A DNA stretch of 64,000 nt from Tritrichomonas musculus (Eukaryota; Parabasalia; Tritrichomonadida; Tritrichomonadidae), in assembly GCA_039105265.1 (NCBI GenBank), contig JAPFFF010000016.1, positions 930,001 through 994,000 on the forward strand, in the 5' to 3' direction. Positions 20,513 to 30,539 of this stretch are shown one piece after another. Numbering within the stretch: the stretch's first letter is position 1; each line of letters begins with the position of its first letter. The notes beneath the pieces were generated by a model. That model did no database searches and had not been told where the DNA came from. It worked only from the letters and a program-made list of their open reading frames with translations. The translations under genes and the position numbers were made by a program.

Positions 20513-20667
20513 AACTTAAAACTTGACGGTGGCAATTTTTTGGTTTAATTATCATTAAGTTTATTATTTAATAAATTTTTAAAAAAAATGAAAATATTTA
20601 TGATTTTTTTGATTTTTATCAAGTGCATTAATTTTTTTTAACATTTTGCCACCGTCAAGTTTTAAGT
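20513..20667. mobile_element. 155-bp MITE
   Basis: AACTTAAAACTTGACGGTGG at the left is matched by the inverse at the right, CCACCGTCAAGTTTTAAGTT. The inverted repeat is about 24 bp and the interior is AT-rich and non-coding. Confidence 0.55.
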
Positions 20668-20831
20668 TTTTTGAATACAGTATTGATAAAACAAAAAGCA
20701 AACATCAATTTGATTTCTATCTTTAGTTATTTCCTTTTTAAAATTGAATGAAAATTTGAGGGAAAACGATTATATCAAAGTGAAACAATGATCGTTAAAA
20801 AAAAATAGTAAACGGGGAAAGGTCCCCCTTA

Positions 20832-20905
20832 AAGATAAAAAATAAAATAACTTTTTGATGCAAAATGTTGGACAATCGTTTTTTTCTACGCCACTTTTTG
20901 AATGG
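20832..20905. repeat. fragment of the 43-45 kb tandem-unit family
   Basis: CTTAAAGATAAAAAATAAAA, then ATAACTTTTTGATGCAAAAT, matches the unit at 44667-44710; the following CTACGCCACTTTTTGAA matches 107-156 and the inverse near 43.3 kb. A detached piece of the same family. Confidence 0.65.
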
Positions 20906-20960
20906 TTTTTCTAGTAGCTACTCATGGAAAGTAAAAAAACCCGCCATCTTAAGGTGAAAT

Positions 20961-21161
20961 TTAACTTACTCTGTTAAGAAAATTAACCAAAAAAATCGTA
21001 AATTTAAATTTTCTCTTACAATTATAACTATTTGCTTTTTTTGATATAATTTTTTTTTTATTTTTACATAATTTTTCAGGAATATACGCACCAGTGAACA
21101 CCACGGGGTTGTTCGAAGCCGAATCAAGCTCCTTGAATTGCTGGATGAATCGGGAAGCCAT
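20961..21161 (-). pseudogene. N-terminal gene fragment next to the outer element
   Basis: The minus-strand frame starts MASRFIQQFKELDSASNN then PVVFTGAYIPEKL. This ~30-residue part uses more GC than its surroundings and looks like a real protein start. After about 21070 the frame runs into AT-rich low-complexity sequence (NKKKIISKK), so the rest is lost or spliced. The outer element begins only 10 bases upstream of this ATG, so the insertion would have separated the gene from its promoter. I cannot name the family. Confidence 0.4.
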
Positions 21162-21171
21162 TTGAACTAAA

Positions 21172-21472
21172 AGTTAGATATGGTAGTGGGTGTTTCACAC
21201 CACACTACACACTGTGGAACTTACATTTTGGTCTATTTTAATTACGAAAATGACAAGATGACAATCAAGAAGAGATGTCATGATTTACGTCTCGTGGCGC
21301 GTATATTTAATGTATAACCTCGATGTCGGAGCTGTTGGTGATGATTTCATGTGTTGCTATCATAAATGATATGCTCACCGCTAATAACAATGAATGAAAT
21401 ATAATTTATTGATATCATAAATGAAACGATTAACTGACCCAATCGATTACACACCAATACCAAAAGAATACG
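21172..21472. repeat. left terminal inverted repeat of outer element
   Basis: 301 bases matching the inverse of 42916-43215 with about 7 differences by eye. Begins AGTTAGATATGGTAGTGGGT. It includes the ATG and first 17 codons of the gene reading inward (21421 onward). Confidence 0.9.
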
Positions 21473-21684
21473 AACGAATCGAATTAATTTATTTTCAACC
21501 ATTGAGGGTTCTGTTGAAACGAGATGATAAAACATTGAGTCAACAAATGAAGAAGCTGAAAGAAGAGACAAAAATAAAAATGTTCACTGATGAAACTTTC
21601 AATATTGATGAGTATATAATAGATGAATGTTGTAATGGTCGAACGTATAGATTGATTTATAACCCAATCAAAAATAATAAATGA
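21421..21684 (+). CDS. small protein sharing its start with the right-end gene
   Basis: The protein has 87 residues. The first 17 (MKRLTDPIDYTPIPKEY) lie in the terminal repeat and are the same as the start of the 338-aa gene at the other end. Beyond that the sequence is unrelated (ERIELIYFQPLRVLLKRDD, YIIDECCNGRTYRLIY). The function is unknown. Being inside the repeat, promoter and start are shared by both end genes, so both are probably expressed together. It overlaps the next gene by ATGA. Confidence 0.5.
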   Translation: MKRLTDPIDYTPIPKEYERIELIYFQPLRVLLKRDDKTLSQQMKKLKEETKIKMFTDETFNIDEYIIDECCNGRTYRLIYNPIKNNK

Positions 21685-21953
21685 TTTTTTTATTGATGTC
21701 TAAAATGACTGAAATTGATTTCACCAATTATAAACAAACACCTATTATTAAATCAATGACGAAATCGAAGTCTATTGAAAATCTACAATTGACAGAACAT
21801 AAACCACAAGCTGAAACAAAGCGAGGAAGAAAAAGCAAATACGCTAATGATGAAGAGAGAAAGGAAGCAAGGAAGAAACAACAGAAAGAATATCGTCAAC
21901 GTAAAAAAAATGAATTGATAGAAATGAAGAAACAAATTGAAGAACATAAATAA
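21681..21953 (+). CDS. small basic protein with GRKSKY motif
   Basis: The protein has 90 residues. The first 8 may be untranslated; MTEIDFTNYKQTP is a plausible true start. The C-terminal half is strongly basic and helical: KRGRKSKYANDEERKEARKK then QQKEYRQRKKNELIEM. Many viruses of protists and mobile elements encode small proteins with this R-G-R-x-x-K-Y, DEER, KxWR-like basic helix; they are presumed to bind DNA. No enzymatic motif is present. Follows the previous gene with an ATGA overlap. Confidence 0.5.
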   Translation: MIFLLMSKMTEIDFTNYKQTPIIKSMTKSKSIENLQLTEHKPQAETKRGRKSKYANDEERKEARKKQQKEYRQRKKNELIEMKKQIEEHK

Positions 21954-21955
21954 AT

Positions 21956-22338
21956 TTATTTACTTATGATATCTCCAACGTTTGCATCAGTTGATGGTTT
22001 GATTTTGATTGTGATGAATAGTGGGCTCATTAGTTTAATTGGCTGATACATAAAATCAACGAGACGCATTTCAAGATATTTTAATGAATCGCTATTAGTT
22101 TTTATTTTTATCGGCTTTGTCTGGTCATAGTTAACAATGAGTGGAGCTTGATTTAAAATCATTGAATCAATGTTTGCAATAACTGATGGTGTGTATTCCT
22201 TTTCACCAATTGAACTATAAACTGGCTGACCCTGTAGTGAGACAAGATATAATTTATTTGCATAATTTAAAACTGGTAAATCATGAATTATGTATGGAGT
22301 GTTATTTTTGATTTCAATTGGTAGTGTAGTGTTATATA
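21956..22338 (-). pseudogene. C-terminal piece of a penton-like minor capsid gene
   Basis: A minus-strand open piece running from the edge of the inner element to a stop at 21956. It holds LEMRLVDFMYQPIKLMSPLF, which fits the last strands of penton (minor capsid) proteins of Polintons and relatives, where the end reads roughly lrlvD-x-x-G-x-P-i-x-l. The inner element lies directly upstream, and a second piece of similar type sits on its other side at 36674-37054. The gene is interrupted by that insertion. Confidence 0.45.
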
Positions 22339-22348
22339 AGTAGTATAG

Positions 22349-22463
22349 TATAGGCAGTGGTCGATACTCTCCCCCAGCCTATACGCTCCGCAGCCAAGCT
22401 CAGGCACGCCTTCGCTTGGAGCTTCGCATACGGCCGCGGTCGCTATGTTCCCTCTGCCTATAC
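22349..22463. promoter_or_regulatory. GC-rich inverted-repeat patch at inner end, possible origin
   Basis: GTATAGGCAGTGG at the left and CTCTGCCTATAC at the right form an inner inverted repeat about 115 bases apart. Between them the DNA is GC-rich (CGCTCCGCAGCC, GGCCGCGGTCGC) in an AT-rich element, with a further CCAAGC/GCTTGG pair. A terminal GC patch with nested dyads beside a helicase of the origin-binding type is a reasonable replication-origin candidate; it could also be a promoter for the helicase 200 bases on. Confidence 0.4.
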
Positions 22464-22667
22464 CTTGTGTCAATTCTGTCACGCTATGACACAATTTCCA
22501 CAAGCTTCTATACTAGGCGTCAGATTTTGTGTCAGTAACGTGACCAAATATTTACCTTCATAAGTATAATACCATTAAGAACCTAGTAAACATACAAGCA
22601 TCTACTTATCATAGAAAACACAACACCCTCATAAGCACAAATACACATCCAATTAAATACACATCAT

Positions 22668-24095
22668 TTGTTTTCTTTTTTTGTTTTTATTCTTGTCCAA
22701 ATGACAACCAAGCAGTATGTTGACTGGAATGTGTTTGAGAGCCTTCCCGTTAAATCATATGAGATAACTTATACTAAAAGCACAGAAGAAGAAGAGATAA
22801 CCATAGAGAAAACCATAAAGAAGTTCATCTGTCAAGCGCCAATTGGTTCAGGCAAATCAACAGCAATAAGGAAATGGATCTATAACACAGTACCTGATAA
22901 CAAGTTCATACTCATCGTGCCTACCATTAACATCGCTGCGGAGTTCTACTCTAAGTTGTATGTAGCATTAAACAACAATCACCCCGAGAACATAGATGAA
23001 ATGATAAAGTTATGTGTAAAGGAAGGGGCGTTTAAAGAGTTTAAGGAAGCCATCAAGCACTTTATACCTGTTGTTATAACTACATTCTCTACCGCATCTA
23101 AGTGTCTTGGAGGAATCATAGAGCATTTCTATCACCACCAAATAGATTTCAACAGTGAATACACACTCCTTATTGATGAAGCACACCTACTACTAGAACA
23201 CATATCGTTAATAGAAATCTGTAGAGAGTTTAATAAAGTAGGCTTGATTACTGCTACAGCATCTGACATTTCTTGCTTATCAGTCTTTGAAGAATACGAA
23301 AAGATAAACCCATTAGCCGACATCAAATACCACAGAACTATATATCTATACAAGCTGAGAAGCAATATGCAAGAGCAAAGAGAGACTATAGCTAAGCAAG
23401 TACTCGAAGAGATAAAGAGGTATGATAAGATATTAATTAAGATAGAAGACAAGAATGAATGTGAACGATTAAAGGAGTGTATCGACAATGAACTTAATAA
23501 AGCATTGTACAACTCTGATAAGAAGGAAGTAGAGATAAGTGATGAAGGCAAGTTTGTTAGCACGGAGGACGTTGATATAGTTATTGCTACTTCATGTATC
23601 CAATCAGGTCAGTCACTGAAGGAAAATCTATTGTCTATATTCATTCAGACCCCATTAGATACCGTATCATCAGTTGAACAGTTTGTAGGAAGAAACAGGA
23701 ACGAGAATTCAACAGCTTATCTTTACATGAGACAAGTAAAGGTACCAGAAGAGAAGTTTACATACAAGGTAGCCAAGAACAGATATAAGACAAGATTAAA
23801 TCAATTGAGAGCTAATGCATGGCAATCAATGGACAAAGATTCATGGATAAGATACATGAGCAAGATTGGAGAAGTTATTGTTGAAGAGACAGAACAGGAG
23901 GAAGAAACAAATAAGGATACAATAATGATAAACGAAAATGATTTGAACAGAGAGTTTAATGGCAAAAAACAGTTATATCAGCACTTTGGGTTTAAAAACG
24001 AGAAGGATGTACCTGAGGGATATGAAATAAGAAGTAGATATAACAGAGAGAAAGGTAAAATGCAAAGAGTATATAATTTAGTTAAGATAGAGTAA
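22668..24095 (+). CDS. SF2 helicase, herpesvirus origin-binding-protein type (left copy)
   Basis: 475 residues; the ATG at 22701 (MTTKQYVDWNVF) is the likelier start because the ten residues before it are only hydrophobic. Motifs: Walker A APIGSGKST (57-65), Ia-like FILIVPTINIAAEF, DEAH box LLIDEAHLLLE (about 167-177), motif III LITATAS, the second RecA domain with ILIKIEDKNECERL, motif V-like VDIVIATSCIQSGQS and motif VI EQFVGRNRN (about 337-345). The set and spacing fit the UL9-like origin-binding helicases (Pfam Herpes_ori_bp) seen in herpesviruses, giant viruses and protist elements. The C-terminal 60 residues are acidic and then basic. Likely role: unwinding element DNA at an origin. An identical copy lies at 34917-36344. 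Confidence 0.8.
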   Translation: MFSFFVFILVQMTTKQYVDWNVFESLPVKSYEITYTKSTEEEEITIEKTIKKFICQAPIGSGKSTAIRKWIYNTVPDNKFILIVPTINIAAEFYSKLYVALNNNHPENIDEMIKLCVKEGAFKEFKEAIKHFIPVVITTFSTASKCLGGIIEHFYHHQIDFNSEYTLLIDEAHLLLEHISLIEICREFNKVGLITATASDISCLSVFEEYEKINPLADIKYHRTIYLYKLRSNMQEQRETIAKQVLEEIKRYDKILIKIEDKNECERLKECIDNELNKALYNSDKKEVEISDEGKFVSTEDVDIVIATSCIQSGQSLKENLLSIFIQTPLDTVSSVEQFVGRNRNENSTAYLYMRQVKVPEEKFTYKVAKNRYKTRLNQLRANAWQSMDKDSWIRYMSKIGEVIVEETEQEEETNKDTIMINENDLNREFNGKKQLYQHFGFKNEKDVPEGYEIRSRYNREKGKMQRVYNLVKIE

Positions 24096-24124
24096 ACCAT
24101 TCAATTATATATTTTTATTTTATG

Positions 24125-25210
24125 AAGCAATTCAGCATCTATCAACAGTATTAGCATCAACAACAACATCAGCATTAACATTATTAATATCATTTATCAT
24201 CAACATTAACAAAAACATTAACCAACAGCATCATCCATCAACATTATGAATATCAACAACAACAACAGCATCTATCAACATTATTTATTATCATCATCAT
24301 TTACTATTAACATTAACATCAATATCATTTACTATCAACAACATCAATATCATTTACTATCAACAACAGCATCATCCATCAACAACAACAGCAGTATTAA
24401 CATTATTTAGCATCAACCAAGAGCATCTATCAACCAACATTATTAATATCATCATCAACCAACAGCATCATTTAACATCAACAACATCAACCAACAGCAT
24501 CATTTAACATCAACAACATCAACCAACAGCATCATTTACTATCAACAACATCAACCAACAGCATCATCTATTAACAACAACAGCATCTATCATTAACAAC
24601 AGCATCACATATCATCGACATCAGTATTAACATTATTAATATCAACAGCATCAGCATCAACTATCAACTATCAACTATCAACAGCAACAGCATCTATCAT
24701 TAACATTATTAATATTATTTAGTATTATTATCAACAACGACATTAACAACAACAACACCATCTATTAACATCTATCAACAACAGCATTTATCATTATCAA
24801 CAGTATTAACATTATTTAGCATCAACCAACATCACCATCTATCAACAGCATCACCATCTATCATTAACAATATCTATCATTATTAATATTACCATCAACA
24901 TCAACAACATTTACTATTATCATCTATCGACATCAACATCAACATCATTTATTAACATCAACACCATCTATTAACATTATTAATATCGACAACAACATTA
25001 TTAATATTATCATCACCATCATTTATCATCAACATCAGTATTAACATTATTTAGCATCATTATCAACGGCATCATCTATCAACACCATCTATTAACATTA
25101 TTTAGCATCATTATCAACGACGGCATCTATCATTAACAGCATCCATTAACAACAACAGTATTAACATTATTTAGTATCATCAACAACAATCGAATCATTA
25201 ACAACAATCA
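24125..25210. repeat. CAA/CAT/TTA trinucleotide-rich repeat array (left)
   Basis: About 1.1 kb built of degenerate ATCAACAACA, CATTAACATT and AGCATCATTTA units in no fixed order. It starts just after the helicase stop and does not code. Mirror copy at about 33800-34885. Confidence 0.8.
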
Positions 25211-25219
25211 CGTATTTTT

Positions 25220-28200
25220 CATTTAAAGGTGAAGAGCACGAGGGTGAATTCTCACCCGATTTTCGTCACCTTCTTGTTTTCATTCCCTTCAATTACAACA
25301 TTCAATAATATTCATTCATTCATTCATTCATTTCTAAATAAGAGGCCAATTTATGTCAATTGCATTAAGGTTAACAGGTTAGATCTAACCTTATTTTTCT
25401 AACCTTATTGCTTTCAATTCATTTAATTTCTAAATAATCAAATAAGAGGTCAAATGCATTAACTAGAAATATCGATAATTAGGTTCAATACTATCATTCA
25501 ATTCGTTCAATAACACTTGCAATAACATTCAATTCGTTTCATTCATTCAATTTGTTCAATAACATTCACAACAAGGTCGTTTCTAAATAAGAGGCCAAAT
25601 ACTAAGGTGAATTGTATTAAAGGTGAACAGGTGAATTGTCACTATATTTTTGTCACCTCTACTTTCATTTAAACAACAACAATATGCTCCTATAAAATGG
25701 AGTGAACAGATGACCAATTCAAATAAGAGGCCAAATGCATTCATTCCATTCAATTCATTTAATTCATTCCAGTCAATTTGTTCAATAACATTCACAACAA
25801 TTCCATTCGTTCGTTCAATTCCTAAATAATCAAATTCTAAGACCAAATAAGAGGTCAATTTCATTCGACATCATTCAATTCATTCTATTCGTTCGTTCAA
25901 AACCAGCACTCAATTTATGTAAAATGCATTAAAGGTTAGCAGGTTAGATTTAACCCTATTTTTCTAACCTTATTGCTTCCGATCAATTCGTTCAATTCCA
26001 TTCATTCAACATCATTCATTCAATTCCATTCAGTTCGTTTAATAGTATAGTTAATTCGTTCAATATATTCGACATTATTCATTCATTCAAATGCATTCGT
26101 TCGTTTAATTCAATTCATTTAATTCGTTCAATTCATTTATTCATTCCAGTCAATTCGATTCGTTCATTCATTCACAATAAGGTCAAATACGAGGTGAATT
26201 GTTGCCTTCTGTTTTCATTCAACAACCACAACATGAAACAGAAAATGGAGTGAACAGATTCATTTCATTCGTTTGTTCAATTCAATCTATTCGTTCGTTC
26301 AATTCAATTCATTTATTCATTTATTCATTTCAGTCAATTCAGTTCATTCATTCACAACAAGGTCAAATACAAGGTGATTTATCACCTTCTGTTTTCATTC
26401 AATCAATCAGTTTATTAATGATAATGTTTCCTGTTCCATGATAATGTTCCATGTTCCATGATAAAATGGTTCCCAAAAAATGTAGTGGACAGAAGACAGA
26501 AGACAAATAAAATACTAAGGTGATTTATCACCTCTGCTTTCGATCAATAACCATAACATGAAACAGAAAATGGAGTGGACAGATTCATTCCTTTCATTTA
26601 ATTCCTTTCACTCGTTTCATTCAATTCATTTAATTCGTTCACTCAATTCAATTCGTTCAAAACCAGCACTCAATTTATGTAAAATGCATTAAGGTTAACA
26701 GGTTAGATTTAACCCTATTTTTCTAACCTTATTGCTTTCGGTCAATTCAGTTCGTTTAATAGTGTAGTTAATTTGCTTAATACTATAATTCATTCAATTC
26801 ATTCAATACTATCATTCAATTTGTTCAATTCCATTTCTAAATACTAAGGTGAATTGTTGCCTTCTGTTTTCATTCAACAACCACAACATGAAACAGAAAA
26901 TGGAGTGAACAGATGACCAATCAAATGCATTCACTCAATTTATTCGTTCAATTCGTTCAATTCATTTAATAACATCATTCAATTCGTTCATTCAATTCGT
27001 TCACTCAATTTATTCATTCAATTCGACATTATTCATTCATTCAAATAAGAGGTCAAATGCATTGATGAGAAATAACACTTATAATAATATCACAACAAGG
27101 CCGTTTCATTCATTTGTTCATTCCAGCCAATTCATTTGTTCAATAAGGTCATTTAATAGGGTAGTTAATTTGCTTAATACTATCATTCATTCGATTCCAT
27201 TCGACATTATTCGTTCAAAACAAGCACTCAATTTATGTAAAATGCATTAAGGTTAGAAAAATAGGGTTAGATCTAACCTGTTAACCTTAATGCTTCCGGT
27301 CAATTCATTTGTTCATTCCATTCAATTTGTTCAATAACACTTGCAATAACATTCACAAAAAGGTCAATTCATTCTATTCATTCATTTGTTCGTTCAATTC
27401 ATTTGTTTCATTCAATTCAACACACATTCACAACAAGAAAGAGTGGGATAATACTTTCATTCAATTCATTTATTCAATTCCATTTCTAAATACTAAGGTG
27501 AATTGTATTAAAGGTGAGCAGGTGAATTGTCACTATATTTTTGTCACCTCTGCTTTCGATCAACAGTAACAACATGAAACAGAGAAATATGGACCAATCA
27601 AATGCATTCAATCTATTCAATTCATTCCAGCCAATTCATTTGTTCATTCCATTCAATTTGTTCAATAAGGTCATTTAATAGGGTAGTTAATTTGCTTAAT
27701 ACTATCATTCATTCAATTCCATTCGACATCATTTATTCAATTCCATTCGATTCTATTCATTAATTCAATTCGTTTATTCGTTTCATTCGTTCAATAACAC
27801 TTATAATAATTCATGTCAAATACAGGTGGTGTTTATCGGGTGAGAATTCACCTCTTCACCCTGACTATATTTTTCAAATAAGAGGCCATTTCATTCGTTC
27901 GTTCATTTCATTCAATTCCTTTCATTCATTCATTCGTTCGTTCGTTCATTCAATTTATTCAATTCGTTCGTTCAAGTACTAAGGTTAATTCACGTTATCA
28001 ATCAATAATGCTTCTTAGATAATGTAATGGACAGATTCAAATATAGGTCAAATACAGGTCAAATATAGGTCAAATACTAAGGCCAATTCATGTAAAATGC
28101 ATTTAACAAATACCGCTTCGTGTCACTTAATAGAACAAGTAAGATAAAGATGACAGGTCAATTACAAGGGTTAGAAAAATAGGGTTAGATCTAACCTCTT

Positions 28201-28470
28201 CACCTTATTAGTAATCAGTTCATGAAAATGAAGTGGACAGTTGACAGATGACAGGTCAATTACATTCAACAAACATTCAATCTAATCAAATCAAACAGCA
28301 ATCAATCCAGTATTCAAACAGCACTCAATTCGTTCAATCAATCAATAATCAATTACAATTCGTTCAATCAATCAATAATTCTATTCAATACTATCATTTG
28401 TTCATCAATCATCAAATCAAACAAAATAGGTTAGAAAAATAGGGTTAGATTTAACCTGTTAACCTTAATG
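25220..28470. repeat. TTCA-rich region with imperfect hairpin modules (left)
   Basis: About 3.2 kb of ATTCATTCAATTCGTTC-like DNA carrying roughly ten modules of about 40 bases. One flavour reads AAGGTTAACAGGTTA, centre, TAACC, T-rich spacer, TAACCTT (25367, 25932, 26691, inverted at 27249 and 28428). The other reads AAGGTGAACAGGTGA, centre, TCACC or TCACT, T-rich spacer, TCACCTC (25226, 25619, 27511, inverted near 27824). Short forms GGTGATTTATCACC occur near 26372 and 26518. Other recurring blocks are ATGAAACAGAAAATGGAGTG and TTATGTAAAATGCATTAAGG. No real genes; the small frames here follow the repeats. Confidence 0.75.
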
Positions 28471-28650
28471 ATCATTCTGTTTCTTGTTCTTAGATAATGA
28501 GAGACCAATTAACTACAACAAGAAAGATGTAATAATGTCACTGTGTCATCAGATGTCACCGGATAAATCGTTTCCTAAAAAATGGAGCGGACAGATGACA
28601 TAAACATCTTTGTTTAATATTATTCCAGCGAAGACAAAAATAATATATTA

Positions 28651-28923
28651 TTAGATCAACTCATTCATAACTTCATTTAATACACCAAGGCACTTATCAT
28701 TAACTGAATCCTTCTTGTCTACAATTAATATTAAATTACCATTCCTTTTAGTAAACTTGTATCCAGTTATCTTAATCTGATTATTAAGTTCCTTAGGTTT
28801 AAATTGATTACAGTAAGGATTATTCTTTATAAGCTTCCTTAATGGTTTAATCTCATCTCTCTTAGCTAGCTCACTTATGAAGTTAAACAAAATTTCTTTT
28901 TCACTAATATCATAAATATTCAT
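28651..28923 (-). CDS. small protein of inner element (left copy)
   Basis: 90 residues, identical to the copy at 30090-30362. It is a mixed alpha/beta sequence with LAKRDEIKPLRKLIKNNPY, ELNNQIKITGYKF and GNLILIVDKKDS. I do not recognise a family. It lies 34 bases downstream of the acidic protein gene on the same strand, so the two may be one transcription unit. Coding is likely because both copies stay open and the region differs in composition from the repeats beside it. Confidence 0.5.
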   Translation of the reverse strand: MNIYDISEKEILFNFISELAKRDEIKPLRKLIKNNPYCNQFKPKELNNQIKITGYKFTKRNGNLILIVDKKDSVNDKCLGVLNEVMNELI

Positions 28924-28956
28924 TTAAATATAAACAAAAATAATAACAAAGATTGC

Positions 28957-29580
28957 TTACTTATTAATCATATCAGCAAAGACTTTATTTCTCCTCATCA
29001 TCTTAGGCATCGGTTCGTAATAAACTATATCAACATCATCATCGCTCGAGTCTTCTTCTTTATTCTGTTTAATCACCTCGTTTATTATCTCTTTAGTAAG
29101 TTTCTTGTGCTCCTTTCGTTCTCTTTCTTTCTTTAGGTACTCGTTTATCTGTTGTAATTCTTGTAGTATCTGTAAACTGATATAAATTGGATCTAGATTA
29201 AGGTGGTGACTAAACTTAGGGCTGTATAAAGGAGGTTGTTCGTCTTCTTCATCTTTGTTATTTGTATTATCATCTTCTTTATTATTTGTATCTTGTTCGT
29301 CATCGTCATCGCTAGAGGCTTCTTCGTCATCTCTTTTTGTTTCTCGTTCGTCTTGTTCTCTTTTTGTATTATCTCGTTCGGCATCTCTTTTTATATTATC
29401 TTCATTGTCGGCATCTTCATCGTCACTTACTTCTAATGGCTCCTTTCGTTTCTTAAGAATATATTTTCCGTCTTTGCGTGTTGGATAAACTTCGTAAAAC
29501 GGGTCTTCGATTCCTCTTAACCATTTGTTTATTATCTGTAATCGTTTTGTGCCTTTCAAGTATTCACCAGATTTGCTCAT
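28957..29580 (-). CDS. acidic Lys/Asp-rich protein of inner element
   Basis: The protein has 207 residues. The N-terminal 45 (KRLQIINKWLRGIEDPFYEV then PTRKDGKYILKKRKEPLEV) look folded. Residues about 50-115 are a charged, disordered Asp/Glu/Lys/Asn stretch (SSDDDDEQDTNNKEDDNTNN). The C-terminal part has PKFSHHLNLDPIYISLQILQ and a coiled-coil-like helix, then PMPKMMRRNKVFADMINK. No family recognised. The gene begins in the single-copy centre and runs out into the left arm. Confidence 0.5.
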   Translation of the reverse strand: MSKSGEYLKGTKRLQIINKWLRGIEDPFYEVYPTRKDGKYILKKRKEPLEVSDDEDADNEDNIKRDAERDNTKREQDERETKRDDEEASSDDDDEQDTNNKEDDNTNNKDEEDEQPPLYSPKFSHHLNLDPIYISLQILQELQQINEYLKKERERKEHKKLTKEIINEVIKQNKEEDSSDDDVDIVYYEPMPKMMRRNKVFADMINK

Positions 29581-29663
29581 TTACAATAATAGTAAAAAGT
29601 AAGTTCGGTAAGTATTGGTAATGCAAATATTATTATTAGCAAGTATTGTTTTTTCCTATTTTT
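29350..29663. other. single-copy centre of the palindrome (314 bp)
   Basis: The only part of the inner element without an inverted partner. It carries the start of the acidic-protein gene and about 80 bases of AT-rich DNA upstream of it (29581-29663). A palindrome with an asymmetric centre can come from a fold-back event during replication or repair. Confidence 0.75.
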
Positions 29664-30056
29664 GAACGAGAAACAAAAAGAGATGACGAAGAAGCCTCTA
29701 GCGATGACGATGACGAACAAGATACAAATAATAAAGAAGATGATAATACAAATAACAAAGATGAAGAAGACGAACAACCTCCTTTATACAGCCCTAAGTT
29801 TAGTCACCACCTTAATCTAGATCCAATTTATATCAGTTTACAGATACTACAAGAATTACAACAGATAAACGAGTACCTAAAGAAAGAAAGAGAACGAAAG
29901 GAGCACAAGAAACTTACTAAAGAGATAATAAACGAGGTGATTAAACAGAATAAAGAAGAAGACTCGAGCGATGATGATGTTGATATAGTTTATTACGAAC
30001 CGATGCCTAAGATGATGAGGAGAAATAAAGTCTTTGCTGATATGATTAATAAGTAA
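29646..30056 (+). pseudogene. partial second copy of the acidic-protein gene
   Basis: The right-arm counterpart of 28957-29580. From about 29664 it is the inverse of the left arm and encodes the same residues; only the part of the gene that belongs to the arm is duplicated. The first few residues of the frame come from the single-copy centre. Confidence 0.6.
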
Positions 30057-30089
30057 GCAATCTTTGTTATTATTTTTGTTTATATTTAA

Positions 30090-30362
30090 ATGAATATTTA
30101 TGATATTAGTGAAAAAGAAATTTTGTTTAACTTCATAAGTGAGCTAGCTAAGAGAGATGAGATTAAACCATTAAGGAAGCTTATAAAGAATAATCCTTAC
30201 TGTAATCAATTTAAACCTAAGGAACTTAATAATCAGATTAAGATAACTGGATACAAGTTTACTAAAAGGAATGGTAATTTAATATTAATTGTAGACAAGA
30301 AGGATTCAGTTAATGATAAGTGCCTTGGTGTATTAAATGAAGTTATGAATGAGTTGATCTAA
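30090..30362 (+). CDS. small protein of inner element (right copy)
   Basis: The 90 residues are identical to the left-arm copy at 28651-28923. It follows the partial acidic-protein gene by 33 bases on the same strand. No family recognised. Confidence 0.5.
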   Translation: MNIYDISEKEILFNFISELAKRDEIKPLRKLIKNNPYCNQFKPKELNNQIKITGYKFTKRNGNLILIVDKKDSVNDKCLGVLNEVMNELI

Positions 30363-30539
30363 TAATATATTATTTTTGTCTTCGCTGGAATAATATTAAA
30401 CAAAGATGTTTATGTCATCTGTCCGCTCCATTTTTTAGGAAACGATTTATCCGGTGACATCTGATGACACAGTGACATTATTACATCTTTCTTGTTGTAG
30501 TTAATTGGTCTCTCATTATCTAAGAACAAGAAACAGAAT

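Larger units (their letters stand above)
22339..29349. repeat. left arm of palindrome (7011 bp)
   Basis: Matches the inverse of 29664-36673. I noticed only scattered single-base or one-base length differences (for example near 25510, 27489-27520). Encoded helicases are identical. Confidence 0.9.

Noticed and set aside
25583-28442. Several 60-95 codon frames rich in Phe, Ile, His, Ser in the inner element's repeat regions
   Set aside because: They follow TTCA-type repeats, which lack stops in some frames, and recur with the repeats. Composition is not protein-like.
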